A DNA stretch of 64,000 nucleotides. It comes from an uncultured Ruminococcus sp. (GTDB lineage Bacteria > Bacillota_A > Clostridia > Oscillospirales > Ruminococcaceae). The notes under the pieces are model-generated. The model saw only the letters and a list, made by a program, of their open reading frames with translations, was not told where the DNA came from and searched no databases. The DNA lies in the NCBI GenBank assembly GCA_900315975.1, contig ONBA01000010.1:4993-68992 (forward strand), read 5' to 3'. Positions 52,701 through 61,887 of this stretch are shown piece after piece. Both the position numbers and the translations under genes were made by a program. The stretch's first letter is position 1. The number at the start of each line of letters is the position of its first letter.

Positions 52701-54893
52701 AGAAATGCATTCGGCGGTTGTAAGGCTATTACAGAGGTAAATATACCTGACGGTGTCACAAAGCTTGAAGATGAGGTGTTCAGAGACTGCGCTTCCCTTA
52801 AGAAGGCTGTACTTCCGAAGACTGTTGAGTCTATAGGAACATACACATTCAACAAGTGCACATCGCTTACTGATGTTACACTTTCTGACAGCATAAAGAA
52901 TCTGCCGGAGGGCACTTTCAACGGCTGTACCGCTCTCAAGGGCATAAAGCTTCCGTCTGCACTCACAAGTATCAGTACACTCGCATTTCAGAATTGTACT
53001 TCTCTTGAGGAGATAACTATTCCTGCAAATGTCAAGACTATAGCGGCAAATGCGTTCATCGGCTGTACAGCAATGAAGAGTGCGGTAATACTCAATAACG
53101 TATCTTCGATAGGCGAAAAGGCATTCGGATATGTCGGAGACAAACTCGTTGAAGGCTTTACTATAAAGGGTTATTTCAACTCTATCGCTGAGGACTATGC
53201 TAATGCAAACGGTATACCGTTTGAACTTTTCGGCGAAAGAGACTATGGTGAACTCGGCTTCGGCTACGTTGTTGACGGTGAAAAAGTTATAATCACTGAC
53301 TGCGACCCTAAGGCTGAAACTATCACGATACCTGCTGAGATAGAGAAACTGCCGGTAGTAAAGATACAGGCATATGCATTCAAGAATGCTTCTGCAAAGA
53401 AGATAGTTCTTCCCGACAGTGTTAAAACCATTGAAAAGGGTGCGTTTATCAACTGTGCTTCACTTGAGGAAATTGTACTCCCTGCTGAATTGACCGATAT
53501 TCCTGCAAGTTGTTTTGAAGACTGTGCAGCACTCAAATCAGTAACAGGAGGAGTTATAGAGACTATCGGTGCAAATGCGTTCAGCGGCTGTAAATCACTC
53601 GCAGCTTTTGACTTCTCTGAGACTCTTAAATCTATCGGTGCGGGCGCATTCAAAAACTGTGCCGCACTCAAGTCAGCAGACTTTTCAAAGATAGCATCGA
53701 CTATCGATATCCCTGCGAATACATTCAACGGATGTGCTTCAATTGAGAAACTTGTTTTCACAAAATATATCAGGCATATCGGAGATTCTGCATTCAGAAA
53801 CTGCACTTCTCTTACTGAGATAGTATTTGAGAAGAACGACAGACGTAGTCTTGGCACCTATGCGTTTGCAGGCTGCTCAAAACTTGAAAAGGCAGATACT
53901 TCCTGCGGTTCGTTCGATATCTACGATGCAGCATTTCTTGACTGCCCGAAACTGACTGATATCACACTTGAAGAAAGCAACTATTATAGCAACATCGGAG
54001 TAGGACATCAGGTAGGCTTTAATTCCTCTGTTGATGAAGAGGGCAAGACAGTCTATGAGACTACACCTGATATGACGATACGCAGCTATGTAAGTACGAA
54101 CACTTCATCTTATGCTATAGGAAACGGTATAAAATACATTCCTACAGGCGGAGTTGAGTACACTGTAGAGGAAGACCATGCCGTTATAGACAAATGGCTG
54201 AAAAAACTCTGGTACGTAACAGTTCCTGCGCAGATAGAAGGAAAGCCGGTAACAGTGATCGGCAGAAATGCGTTCAAGAACGCTCCCGAACTTGAAGACG
54301 TATATCTTCCTTCCTGCCTTAAAGAGATACGCAGCGGTGCATTCATGAATTCAACGGCAATGGATATGTCTATCCCTGCTTCTGTTGAAAAAATCGGAAG
54401 CCGTGCATTCACTGGTTCACGTTTCGAGTCAAGCTATCTCAGAGACAATAAATTCGAGGTAGTCGGAAACGGTATACTCGTAAACTATAACGGTTCTGAT
54501 GAAGAGGTCGTTATACCTGATAATGTAAAGGTTATCGGTGAGGACGCTTTTGCATATCACAGTGAGATAGAGAAGGTTACTGTACCGGCAGCTGTTACCG
54601 AGATATGCGGCGGTGCATTTTATAAGTGCAGCGGACTTTCCAAAATCGAACTTCCTGACAGTGTCAAAGCTATCGATGTTGGAGCGTTTACCGGCTGTAC
54701 CGCATTAAAAACGGTCGTTACAGGTAAGGAAATGGCTTATATCAGCGACTTTGCATTCTGCGACTGCTCAGCACTTTCTGCATTCAACGGTTATGCTGAG
54801 ACCTATACAGAGCAATTTGCTAAGGATAATGGTTACTATTTTGAGGCACTTGCAGAAACTGTTCCCGAAGAGGAAACTCCTGCGGCTGAATGA
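49767..54893 (+). CDS. Giant BspA-type leucine-rich-repeat secreted protein, 1,708 aa
   Basis: Follows the previous gene after 12 bases, with GGGAGG. A signal peptide covers about residues 1-31; a Pro/Ala/Glu linker follows. Almost all the rest is LRR_5 (BspA-like) repeats of about 23 residues with the pattern LxxIxLPxxVxxIGxxAFxxCxx; dozens of copies are visible. They fall in three blocks, each opened by a short non-repeat segment such as ITAYNGTSTEVVIPSEIDG (about 75) and GELGFGYVVDGEKVII (about 1,155). It ends with an acidic Glu/Pro tail and has no dockerin, sortase motif or membrane anchor. BspA-like repeats often bind host or plant surfaces. Probably secreted together with the preceding giant. 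Confidence 0.93.
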   Translation: MKNINKNILSAVLSASLTVTSIPFCGVGTVAVDNAEDITTPGSNAAGESAPAENIALPFESAPKTAGETAEASKPAFTYTKDDEGNASITAYNGTSTEVVIPSEIDGIPVTAIGSSVFMDKAITSVTIPKGIKTIGTNAFRNCDQLKEVVIPDTVTAISDAAFYNCNNLVSVTMSKGIKTIGSSAFAENPSLIAIELPAGTVSVGNGAFNNCDSLTRIILPDNIQLGNNAFAYCDELEYLSLPDNVVFGESAFYNCKKLNKVVFEGKTAALGKSTFHSCEALQYVVFPEELKAIPDNCFYDDYAIKSISLPATVETIGKEAFRNCRNLAAIQLPDGVSLDSSAFSSCSKLAEVKFAGRCEGIGSGCFNGTAIKEINIPDGVKELGSNAFANCGSLASVSFDGKPETIGGGAFYNCSSLKSITIPDTVTTLGNLVFQDCAALESVTIPDSVTKVGYGIFLSCKALTDVKLSANITVLTDGEYGFFQNCKSLKTVKLPAKLTSLDSGVFRDCTSLESITVPDGVTSVPAYAFYNCPALTEVNMPSGITSIGTQAFASCTALKEIVLPASLETAGESIFSGDKSLEKITLPEKMTVISKSMYAGMNALKEVVIPDGVTEIGEGAFRGCAVLEKVTIPKSVIAIGNAAFYDCKALDNLTLPSGITEIKAETFRNCISLSSITIPSGVTTIGTSAFNNCDSLTKAEVPKGVTTVGSWAFSECDKLSEVSLPDGLEKIGEGAFSTCPAITAITVPDSVTELGGAVFEFCSALENITLSKNITSLPNRYYGWYSSSHNGMFEGCKSLKKIVIPEGVTSLGYETFNGCTALTDVTLPKTLESVNGQEFCGCSALETITLPAALKSISYEMFVNCKSLKSIKFAEGSELSKIDSRAFVNCESLSDITLPETVESIGYEAFYNCTGLESIKLPDSVKGMDYRVLCNCTNLKSVNVPASLGVIPESAFAECAVLEKVTFAEKSSLTAVNRNAFGGCKAITEVNIPDGVTKLEDEVFRDCASLKKAVLPKTVESIGTYTFNKCTSLTDVTLSDSIKNLPEGTFNGCTALKGIKLPSALTSISTLAFQNCTSLEEITIPANVKTIAANAFIGCTAMKSAVILNNVSSIGEKAFGYVGDKLVEGFTIKGYFNSIAEDYANANGIPFELFGERDYGELGFGYVVDGEKVIITDCDPKAETITIPAEIEKLPVVKIQAYAFKNASAKKIVLPDSVKTIEKGAFINCASLEEIVLPAELTDIPASCFEDCAALKSVTGGVIETIGANAFSGCKSLAAFDFSETLKSIGAGAFKNCAALKSADFSKIASTIDIPANTFNGCASIEKLVFTKYIRHIGDSAFRNCTSLTEIVFEKNDRRSLGTYAFAGCSKLEKADTSCGSFDIYDAAFLDCPKLTDITLEESNYYSNIGVGHQVGFNSSVDEEGKTVYETTPDMTIRSYVSTNTSSYAIGNGIKYIPTGGVEYTVEEDHAVIDKWLKKLWYVTVPAQIEGKPVTVIGRNAFKNAPELEDVYLPSCLKEIRSGAFMNSTAMDMSIPASVEKIGSRAFTGSRFESSYLRDNKFEVVGNGILVNYNGSDEEVVIPDNVKVIGEDAFAYHSEIEKVTVPAAVTEICGGAFYKCSGLSKIELPDSVKAIDVGAFTGCTALKTVVTGKEMAYISDFAFCDCSALSAFNGYAETYTEQFAKDNGYYFEALAETVPEEETPAAE

Positions 54894-54943
54894 GTCATTT
54901 ACTGAGACTTTAACTTTCGTCGGCAATTCAATATAAACAAAAA

Positions 54944-55005
54944 TAGCTTCGTTTTCTCTTTGCAAGGAATTACACCTTGCGGAGAAAACGGAGCTAATAT
55001 TTTTA
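54944..55005 (+). terminator. Terminator of the giant-protein operon
   Basis: TAGCTTCGTTTTCTC and TGCAAGG on the left pair, with a few mismatches, with CCTTGC and GAGAAAACGGAGCTA on the right, followed by ATATTTTTATT. It lies 50 bp after the stop codon. Confidence 0.8.
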
Positions 55006-55017
55006 TTAAGTCGGATA

Positions 55018-57270
55018 TTATTCTGTGTTTTTGAGTGCTTCGTCCATGGGGATACGGTTGATTCTGCGTTTTAAGAGCAGAGCCGTTGCAATGTACGTTA
55101 CAGCACCGAGGAGAATAGTTTTGATGTAGGCAGTGACCGGTATATCAGGTGCAAGCCAACCGCCGTAGCTCATCATCATTCCGCGCCACAATACATCAAG
55201 TGCCAGTCCGACAAGCGGTACACACAGTACAAATGACGCAAGTGTGACTATAGTTGTCGTGCGCAGGTAAATACCGCTCACCTCGCCGGACGAGTAGCCG
55301 AGTATCTTTGCAACTGATATCGACTGCGTGTTTTTCTCTATCATTACCTTTGAAAGCATATAGACTACAAGTATGATAACCGCAACTCCGAGTACAACGA
55401 ATATTATCATCATACTGCCCATTGAACGTTTAAGCTGTCGGGACGTTTTAGTAAGGTCGTCGATAGTTATTTCAGAGGCGATGTATTTGCTGTCGATATC
55501 GTCGAGTTCACGGTCGGAGAAATATCCGGTGAAGTAGTCCTTGTCGAGGTCGAACGTCTCGTTGAATTCGTCTATATCCATGAATACCGCGATAGTACTC
55601 GGGTAGTCATAGATATCGCCGACGGTGAAGGTATACTTCTTATCGCCGAATTCTTCATGGAGAGTTATCTTGTCGCCTGTTTTGAGTCTGTACTTGTCAG
55701 CATAAGCTGAAGAAACTTCGACCTTGTCGTTTTCAAAGTCGGAATGATAGTAACGGCTGTTTTCAGAAATACCGTAGAGTGAAACGTCCTCGCTGAAATC
55801 GCCGTTTCTTATTTTCAGACTGCCTGCCGCAAACTTTTCAGCCTTGTCGTCAGTGGTTTCTATGGGAGCTTTAAGAATGTACTGATGTTGTGCAAGCATA
55901 CTGTTTTTGGTGTCTCTGCTGAAATTATCGATCAAAGGATTGAAAAGGAGTGCAAACACCATTATAACGCTTGCAAAGAAGATTCCGCAGAACATCGTAA
56001 TATATCCGGGAATGTTCTGAAAAAGAACTCTCATGCGGTAACGGAGCATTATCGGTATCTTTGTGTTGAGCTTGAAAGCTTTTTTGCGCTGACGTCTTTT
56101 GAGGTCGCGGCGAAGGAATTTCAGCGGCGAAAGACTGAGTTTTGAAGCAAGCATGATGTAATTTATCGCCGCAAGAATTATGAGCGGGATTATAGTTGTA
56201 TCAATGAATGCACTGGCATTCCACAGTGTCTTGTAGCTTACAAGGCTGTATGAGCCGAGATACATATCTGCCATGATGTTTTTCATGCAGGTGTAGCCGA
56301 GTATATTGCCTATCAGTGAAGCGGTAAGCAGGTCGATTATAGGAGCCGCCATATAGTGACGTATGAGCTCGCCTTTAGTATATCCGGAAGCACGAAGAGT
56401 ACCTATTACATTTGCTTCTTTTGTAATGGTATTGCTCGTTGTTACTGCAAATACGAATGCGATGATACCAACAAGCATATCAAGCATTACCACGAACATT
56501 ATTCTGTCGTGACCGATATCATTGCCTGAGAATTTTATTGCAGGGTTGTTGCAGGTAGCAACATAATTGAGCAGGGGAGTCTTCTCTGATATAGCTTTGA
56601 GGAGGTCTTCACTTTTGTCGGATGCTTCCTTACCGAATACCTTATCGGGTGCGGAATCATATTTCCATGAATAAGAGTAGTGCAGATTGGTGGCATCTAT
56701 ACTCTCAAATTCCTCTTCTATGACCGCTCCTACACCGAATTTTTCAGTATCAAACATGAAGTCGGTCGTATGTTCGTAGAGTGCAGAGTAGTCCGGCAGA
56801 GCGACGATTCCAACGATTTCACGGTCTTTGCCGCCTATGCTGACAGTGTCGCCGATTTTGAGACCGTTGCTTTTCATATAAAGTCGGTCGAGGACGATAT
56901 CGTCCCTGTTTTCGGGCATTTCGCCCTCAAGAAGACATATCTTGTTTACCTCGTCCCTGACCTTGAAAACACGTACTTTACTGTTATCGACTGATGACAT
57001 ATCAGAGTAGAAGTTCTCATATAGTTTGATTTTCTCGTCTTCAAGTGAGTCGATAATGTTGCTGTCAGGCTTTGCAGGAAGTTCAAAATTGCCGTCCTCA
57101 ATGTTGTACTTTTCAAAGCTTTCGTCATAGGCTTTTTTCAGACTTGCGTCCGCAACAAAAAATCCTGACGCAACGCTAACAATACCTATCATGAATATGA
57201 AAATAACTATGTATTTTCCGAGTTCGTCCCTCATTTCGCGGAACACACGGCGGTTCATGGGATTTTTCAT
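55018..57270 (-). CDS. FtsX-type ABC transporter permease, 750 aa
   Basis: A large MacB/FtsX-family permease: one N-terminal helix (residues about 20-40), an extracytoplasmic domain to about 250, three helices (about 260-370), a second FtsX-like half beginning near 420, and three C-terminal helices. It works with the ATPase encoded 12 bases upstream. Such pairs in Firmicutes export or sense antimicrobial peptides, or act mechanically on cell-wall hydrolases and lipoproteins. The closing RRINRIPMDEALKN is typical. The substrate cannot be inferred. Confidence 0.92.
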   Translation of the reverse strand: MKNPMNRRVFREMRDELGKYIVIFIFMIGIVSVASGFFVADASLKKAYDESFEKYNIEDGNFELPAKPDSNIIDSLEDEKIKLYENFYSDMSSVDNSKVRVFKVRDEVNKICLLEGEMPENRDDIVLDRLYMKSNGLKIGDTVSIGGKDREIVGIVALPDYSALYEHTTDFMFDTEKFGVGAVIEEEFESIDATNLHYSYSWKYDSAPDKVFGKEASDKSEDLLKAISEKTPLLNYVATCNNPAIKFSGNDIGHDRIMFVVMLDMLVGIIAFVFAVTTSNTITKEANVIGTLRASGYTKGELIRHYMAAPIIDLLTASLIGNILGYTCMKNIMADMYLGSYSLVSYKTLWNASAFIDTTIIPLIILAAINYIMLASKLSLSPLKFLRRDLKRRQRKKAFKLNTKIPIMLRYRMRVLFQNIPGYITMFCGIFFASVIMVFALLFNPLIDNFSRDTKNSMLAQHQYILKAPIETTDDKAEKFAAGSLKIRNGDFSEDVSLYGISENSRYYHSDFENDKVEVSSAYADKYRLKTGDKITLHEEFGDKKYTFTVGDIYDYPSTIAVFMDIDEFNETFDLDKDYFTGYFSDRELDDIDSKYIASEITIDDLTKTSRQLKRSMGSMMIIFVVLGVAVIILVVYMLSKVMIEKNTQSISVAKILGYSSGEVSGIYLRTTTIVTLASFVLCVPLVGLALDVLWRGMMMSYGGWLAPDIPVTAYIKTILLGAVTYIATALLLKRRINRIPMDEALKNTE

Positions 57271-57282
57271 ATAACCGCCCCC

Positions 57283-57981
57283 TTACCATTCAAGCTCTTC
57301 TGCGCTGACCTTTTTCTCGTTGACGGTATTCTTTCTGATAACACCGTCGCGGAGCTTTACAACGCGGTCCGCCATATTTTTAATAGCGTCGTTGTGAGTT
57401 ACCATAACAATGGTACTGCCGTATTTCTGATTGACGGTCTCGATAAGCTTCAGAATCTCTTTTGAGGTATTGTAATCGAGTGCACCTGTCGGCTCGTCGC
57501 AGAGGAGTATGTCAGGATTCTTGACTATCGCTCTGCCTATAGCAGTACGCTGCTGCTGTCCGCCTGAAAGCTGATTAGGGAGCTTATGACGGTGCTCATA
57601 GAGTCCGAGAGTTTTGAGTATATCGTCGACATTCAGCGGATTATCACTGAGATATGCTCCAACTTCGATATTCTCCTTTATATTCAGATTAGGTATGAGG
57701 TTGTACATCTGAAAGATGTATCCGAGGTGCTTTCTGCGGTACAGAGTAAGTGCCTTTTCGGTCATGTCGGCAGTTTTTTCTCCGCCGATGGAAATATATC
57801 CGCTGTCGGCACGGTCGATACCGCCGATGATGTTGAGAAGCGTAGACTTACCCGAACCTGATGGTCCGAGAAGAACGCAGAACTCACCTTTTTCAAGCTC
57901 GAACGAGATGCCCTTGAGTACATCGACTCTGCTCTCACCCTCGCCGAAATGTTTTTTTATATCGCTTATCCCTATAAACAT
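57283..57981 (-). CDS. ABC transporter ATP-binding protein, LolD/MacB type
   Basis: 232 residues with Walker [17 protein letters not shown] (about 38-53), signature [14 protein letters not shown], Walker [13 protein letters not shown] and switch histidine VMVTHND. These match the MacB/LolD group that pairs with FtsX-type permeases, as the next gene is. AAGGTG precedes the start. It heads a two-gene operon with a consensus promoter. Confidence 0.95.
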   Translation of the reverse strand: MFIGISDIKKHFGEGESRVDVLKGISFELEKGEFCVLLGPSGSGKSTLLNIIGGIDRADSGYISIGGEKTADMTEKALTLYRRKHLGYIFQMYNLIPNLNIKENIEVGAYLSDNPLNVDDILKTLGLYEHRHKLPNQLSGGQQQRTAIGRAIVKNPDILLCDEPTGALDYNTSKEILKLIETVNQKYGSTIVMVTHNDAIKNMADRVVKLRDGVIRKNTVNEKKVSAEELEW

Positions 57982-57995
57982 AATGTCACCTTCCT

Positions 57996-58043
57996 GTTAG
58001 TGTTTTCTAACTAAATTATAACATTTCCACCTTTCTTTGTCAA
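57996..58043 (-). promoter_or_regulatory. Promoter and possible operator of the FtsX-type exporter
   Basis: On the minus strand a perfect TTGACA (58043-58038) and a perfect TATAAT (58020-58015) are 17 bases apart. GTTAG, six bases, CTAAC (57996-58011) lies at the expected transcription start and could bind a repressor such as a TetR- or PadR-type protein. GTTAG occurs again further upstream, near 58056-58060. No regulator gene is adjacent. Confidence 0.7.
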
Positions 58044-58156
58044 GATATTATCAATTGACAATACAACTGATTTTACTAACCTGACAGCTAAAAAAATGTA
58101 TCATATATTTAAGGCGCTGCCGTACAAAGCATCCCCTTCGTTTTGCTATAAATAAC

Positions 58157-58193
58157 AAAAAACCTTGCCGGATAACGTCCGACAAGGTTTTTT
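58157..58193 (-). terminator. Terminator of the dockerin-bearing LRR gene
   Basis: AAAAAACCTTGCCGGA and TCCGACAAGGTTTTTT form a 16-bp stem with one mismatch. On the minus strand it ends in six T, ten bases after the gene's stop codon. Confidence 0.88.
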
Positions 58194-58202
58194 ACATAGA
58201 TA

Positions 58203-61200
58203 TTACTTGTTTACTAACTTCTTTCTCATTGCTACCATGTCAAATGCATCAACTCTCTTATCACCGTCAAGGTCCATATTTGAACCGATGATACCGGGAG
58301 TGGGTTTGCCAAGAAGCCATGACTGAAGCTTTACTGCGTCAGCTACTGAAATAACAGTATTACCGTCGATATCTCCGGGAACATTTCGTGCGAGTTTACG
58401 CGCATTGAGGTCGAATTCTCCTATCGGAACAAATGCGATTTTATTTGCATTTGCGTATGTTTCAACTGTTGAACCGGGTTCGCCGACAAGTACAAAGTCG
58501 CCGTTAACCTTACCGCTTACAAAGCCAACAGATTTTGTTAACATCTTTGGATTTCCTTCAACAATAAGCTCGTAGAGTACCGGGCAGTTGGAGAATGCGC
58601 TTGAATCTATCAGGTTTAGTTTGTGTGAACCGCTTGACTGGAGAGTAACGTTTCTGAGTGAAGCACAATTTTCAAATGCACTTGAACCTATCTTATCAAC
58701 GTTAAGTGTAGCGTTCTCAAGGAACTGGCAGTTATTAAATGCCTTAGCATTGATATTTGTGGCAACAACATCTATAGATGTGAGCGAGTTGCAGTTTGCG
58801 AATGCGCTTGTGTTGATATTCTGAGCAATATCGAGCTTTACACTCTTAAGACCTGAATTTACAAATGCATTGTTGCCTATTGTTATCATATTAGCTATGT
58901 CAATGTCCTCAAGTGACGAGCAGTATGCAAATGCAGAAGCAGGAATCTCTGTTATGTCATTGAGTTTAACGTCTGACAGATTTGTACAGCCTGAGAATAT
59001 ATTTGCTGTAAGCATTCCAACATCTGCGGACTTTATAGATGAGCAGTTTGTAAATATTCCTGTGCCGTTAAGAACAGTATTCTTATCAGCAGGTATCACA
59101 CTAAGTGCATTACAGTCTTTGAATGCAGATGTATTTATCTCGTCGGCATAGATAGTTTTTGTAGTATCGTTCTTATCCTTCAGCATTATCAGGCTCTTAT
59201 CGCCTTCAAATGCGTTTGCTTTGATATTCTTTGCGTTAGTTGTAACATTTTTGAGTGAAGGACAATTCTTGAACATACTTGCTGTTATGATCTTTCCTTC
59301 ATAAACAACATCAGTGAGTTCGGGACAATTTGCAAATACTGATGAACCTATCGAGAATTTTGCAGCACTGTCAGAAAGAATCGAAACAGACTTTAGTTTA
59401 TTACAGCTTTCAAATGCATTGCTGTCAATAACTACAGTTCCACCCTGCATACCTTCGAGGTCTACAGCGGTTATACCGCTTCCCTTGAATGCTGAGTTGC
59501 CTATAGTAGAGATAACACCTGTGATATTGAAGTTAAGCGATGAACAGTTGAGGAATGCACTTGCTCCATAGTCCTCAGCATTGAGCATATTTTTGCTTGA
59601 AGAAACCTTTTTGAGTGAAGTACAGTCTGCGAAGGCGTTGCTCTCAATGATACGAACATTGTCAAGGTTCATTTCTTCGAGTGCTTTACAGCTTGCGAAT
59701 GTCTTTGTACTTACAACGCTTACCTTAGAAAAGTCTCCGTTTTCAGTTGCGATTTCATTAAGTGCTTCACAGCCGTTAAAGAATCCGTTAGGAGTTTTAT
59801 TCGGGAATTCAGTGAGGAATTTTGCGTCAATAGTTATCTTTTTAGCACTTGAGCAATTCTGAAATACATATCCGTCAGATGTATTTGACTTTGTAGGAGC
59901 ACTGTTTCCGTACTGTTTTGAGAGGAGCTTTATCTCTTCAATTCCGGTACAGCCGTCGAGAGCATAGTTACCTACTATCTCGCACTTGCCTGCTTCAAAT
60001 TTATTGAGTGAAGTACAGTTTTTGAATGTGTTCGGGAAGATGTAAAGAGATGAAGGGATGCTGACTTCTTCAAGGAGTGTACAGCCGGCAAACGAGCTTC
60101 CGCCGCCCTTCATAACACAGTTATCTTTATCCAGCTGAGAAGTAATTATCATGCCTCTGTCAGACTGCTCTGTATCCTCGGTTCCGCCGATATACGCAGC
60201 CTTCGGGAAAACAGCTTCAAGGAGACTTGTACAGCCGTTGTAAGCATTAGGCTCTATAACAACTACATTATCAAACTTTGCCTCAGTCAGGCTTGTGCAG
60301 TTTTTGAAAGCGCTGTCGCAGATAGTCTTTATATTCTTGCCGACTGAACCACTGTTGAAGCCCAGAGTAGTAAGTGCCTTACAGCCGGAGAATGTATTCT
60401 TTGGTATTTTTGTGAGAGCTTCAGGAAGAACGCACTTTTCAAGTGAAGTACAGCCTGCGAATACACCGTTGCCTAAACCGTAACCTTCACCTGTCTTTTT
60501 ATTTGTAACTACCCAGTCACCGATAGTTTCAGGGATTCCTTCTACGGTTTTGAGCGAACTACAATTCTGGAAAGCGCCGCCGCCTATGCCTATCATTATT
60601 TTATTAAATGTGATACTGCTGAGTGCGGTACAGCCTGAGAAAGCATCTTGGTCGATTCCAAAAAGAGCAGCGCCGCAAGACAGAGATGTAATGCTGGTAC
60701 AACCCTTGAATGCGCTCTTGCCGATAATGCTTACATTATCGGTAGTAATAACGTCCTTTATCTGTGTACAGCCACTATATGCGCTTTCACCGACTTTAAG
60801 GAGTTCGTAGTCTTTCACATCACTTGCGTAGCTTGTCATAAAGAGAGGAGCGGAAACAGCTGAATTAGCGAAAGCACTTTTGCCGATCTGACGAATGAAT
60901 TCAGGATGTGCGAATTCAATATCAGTGAGTTTAGTGCCTGAGCAGAGAGAGTCAGGAATAACAGGCATATCATTCTTTACGGATAACTTTTTAAGTCCGC
61001 TGCCTGAAAAAACACCAGTTCCGACATATCTTACTGTAGCGGGAAGCTCAATTTCAGCTATGTACTGGCAACCGCTAAAAACGCTCTTATCGATATATTT
61101 AACACTGCCAAGATTTATAGTTTTGAGGTAAGAATTAGCAAATGCACTTGCACCAATGTACTCAACGTTCCAGCTGCTGAGTTCAATGCCTTCCTTGTTG

Positions 61201-61634
61201 AGGAAAGACTGAACCTGAGGATCTTTATCGAGTGCGGTAGAAAGATCAGCATCAATGATATTCTCATTTGCTTCTGAAATACCAATAACGTATTCGCTTA
61301 ATGCAGGTTCTTTCTCGCCGATAGCTGTAACATCTACTTTATATATGCCGTAAGTGTACTTCTTATCAGCCGAATGCCATGTATAGGTGATTTTAGTTTC
61401 CTTATCGTATATCTTGACATTAGTAAATTTAGTAGTATAGATGGTTGGATCAGCAAATTTATAGCTGTATAAACCAGCATTTTTTCCGGGTTCAGGAACT
61501 TCTTCAGTTGAAGCAGCAACCGCAGTTATTGCAGTAGAATAATCTTTTACAGGTATGATCCAGCTAGTGTTGACTGAACTCATAACGCAGAGAACAGCAG
61601 CTATTCCGGCAATGATTTTCTTGGCGTTTTTCAT
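58203..61634 (-). CDS. BspA-type leucine-rich-repeat protein with C-terminal dockerin, 1,143 aa
   Basis: A signal peptide (residues about 1-40, with AVLCVMSSVNTSWI) is followed by a short beta region, then LRR_5 repeats from about residue 150 to 1,050. The repeat pattern is FxxCxSLxxIxLxxVxxIGxxAF with more variation than in the 1,708-residue protein. The C-terminus is a dockerin (about 1,085-1,143): GDIDGNTVISVADAVKLQSW, a linker, then DLDGDKRVDAFDMVAMRKKL, with two calcium loops. It is therefore probably displayed on a cellulosome or cohesin-bearing surface protein. AGGAGG precedes the start; own promoter and terminator. Confidence 0.94.
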   Translation of the reverse strand: MKNAKKIIAGIAAVLCVMSSVNTSWIIPVKDYSTAITAVAASTEEVPEPGKNAGLYSYKFADPTIYTTKFTNVKIYDKETKITYTWHSADKKYTYGIYKVDVTAIGEKEPALSEYVIGISEANENIIDADLSTALDKDPQVQSFLNKEGIELSSWNVEYIGASAFANSYLKTINLGSVKYIDKSVFSGCQYIAEIELPATVRYVGTGVFSGSGLKKLSVKNDMPVIPDSLCSGTKLTDIEFAHPEFIRQIGKSAFANSAVSAPLFMTSYASDVKDYELLKVGESAYSGCTQIKDVITTDNVSIIGKSAFKGCTSITSLSCGAALFGIDQDAFSGCTALSSITFNKIMIGIGGGAFQNCSSLKTVEGIPETIGDWVVTNKKTGEGYGLGNGVFAGCTSLEKCVLPEALTKIPKNTFSGCKALTTLGFNSGSVGKNIKTICDSAFKNCTSLTEAKFDNVVVIEPNAYNGCTSLLEAVFPKAAYIGGTEDTEQSDRGMIITSQLDKDNCVMKGGGSSFAGCTLLEEVSIPSSLYIFPNTFKNCTSLNKFEAGKCEIVGNYALDGCTGIEEIKLLSKQYGNSAPTKSNTSDGYVFQNCSSAKKITIDAKFLTEFPNKTPNGFFNGCEALNEIATENGDFSKVSVVSTKTFASCKALEEMNLDNVRIIESNAFADCTSLKKVSSSKNMLNAEDYGASAFLNCSSLNFNITGVISTIGNSAFKGSGITAVDLEGMQGGTVVIDSNAFESCNKLKSVSILSDSAAKFSIGSSVFANCPELTDVVYEGKIITASMFKNCPSLKNVTTNAKNIKANAFEGDKSLIMLKDKNDTTKTIYADEINTSAFKDCNALSVIPADKNTVLNGTGIFTNCSSIKSADVGMLTANIFSGCTNLSDVKLNDITEIPASAFAYCSSLEDIDIANMITIGNNAFVNSGLKSVKLDIAQNINTSAFANCNSLTSIDVVATNINAKAFNNCQFLENATLNVDKIGSSAFENCASLRNVTLQSSGSHKLNLIDSSAFSNCPVLYELIVEGNPKMLTKSVGFVSGKVNGDFVLVGEPGSTVETYANANKIAFVPIGEFDLNARKLARNVPGDIDGNTVISVADAVKLQSWLLGKPTPGIIGSNMDLDGDKRVDAFDMVAMRKKLVNK

Positions 61635-61697
61635 TATTGATTTTCCTCCTCTGAATAAATAACTGTCATATATATAAGCATAATGTTATATATTAAT

Positions 61698-61726
61698 ATT
61701 ATATTACAATGAAAAACAAAAATCAA
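61698..61726 (-). promoter_or_regulatory. Promoter of the dockerin-bearing LRR gene
   Basis: On the minus strand TTGATT (61726-61721) and TATAAT (61703-61698) are 17 bases apart, 64 bp before the start. The remaining gap to 61850 is AT-rich with no gene. Confidence 0.75.
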
Positions 61727-61850
61727 TAGCACCATTAAAAATTGTCGATATGCACAGGCTGTGTGAAAAATATTGGTAAAATTTGCTATATTTTTATGCT
61801 GATTCATTTACAAACGGTATATTTATATGTGCATAATACATCTGCTATAT

Positions 61851-61883
61851 AAAAAAGTCCCTATGGAATAAATACCATAGGGA
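61851..61883 (-). terminator. Terminator of the glnA-ANTAR operon
   Basis: TCCCTATGG, an eight-base loop and CCATAGGGA (61858-61883) are followed on the minus strand by CTTTTTT. It lies five bases past the stop of the ANTAR gene. Confidence 0.88.
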
Positions 61884-61887
61884 AAGC

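Noticed and set aside
53264..53857. Minus-strand frames of 60-200 residues throughout the LRR genes
   Set aside because: They are antisense shadows caused by the repeat codons; all have Ser/Leu/Ala-rich unnatural composition and no start signals.
50000..54800. CRISPR-like regular spacing
   Set aside because: The periodicity is about 69 bases, is coding, and reflects 23-residue leucine-rich repeats; there are no identical DNA repeats with unique spacers.
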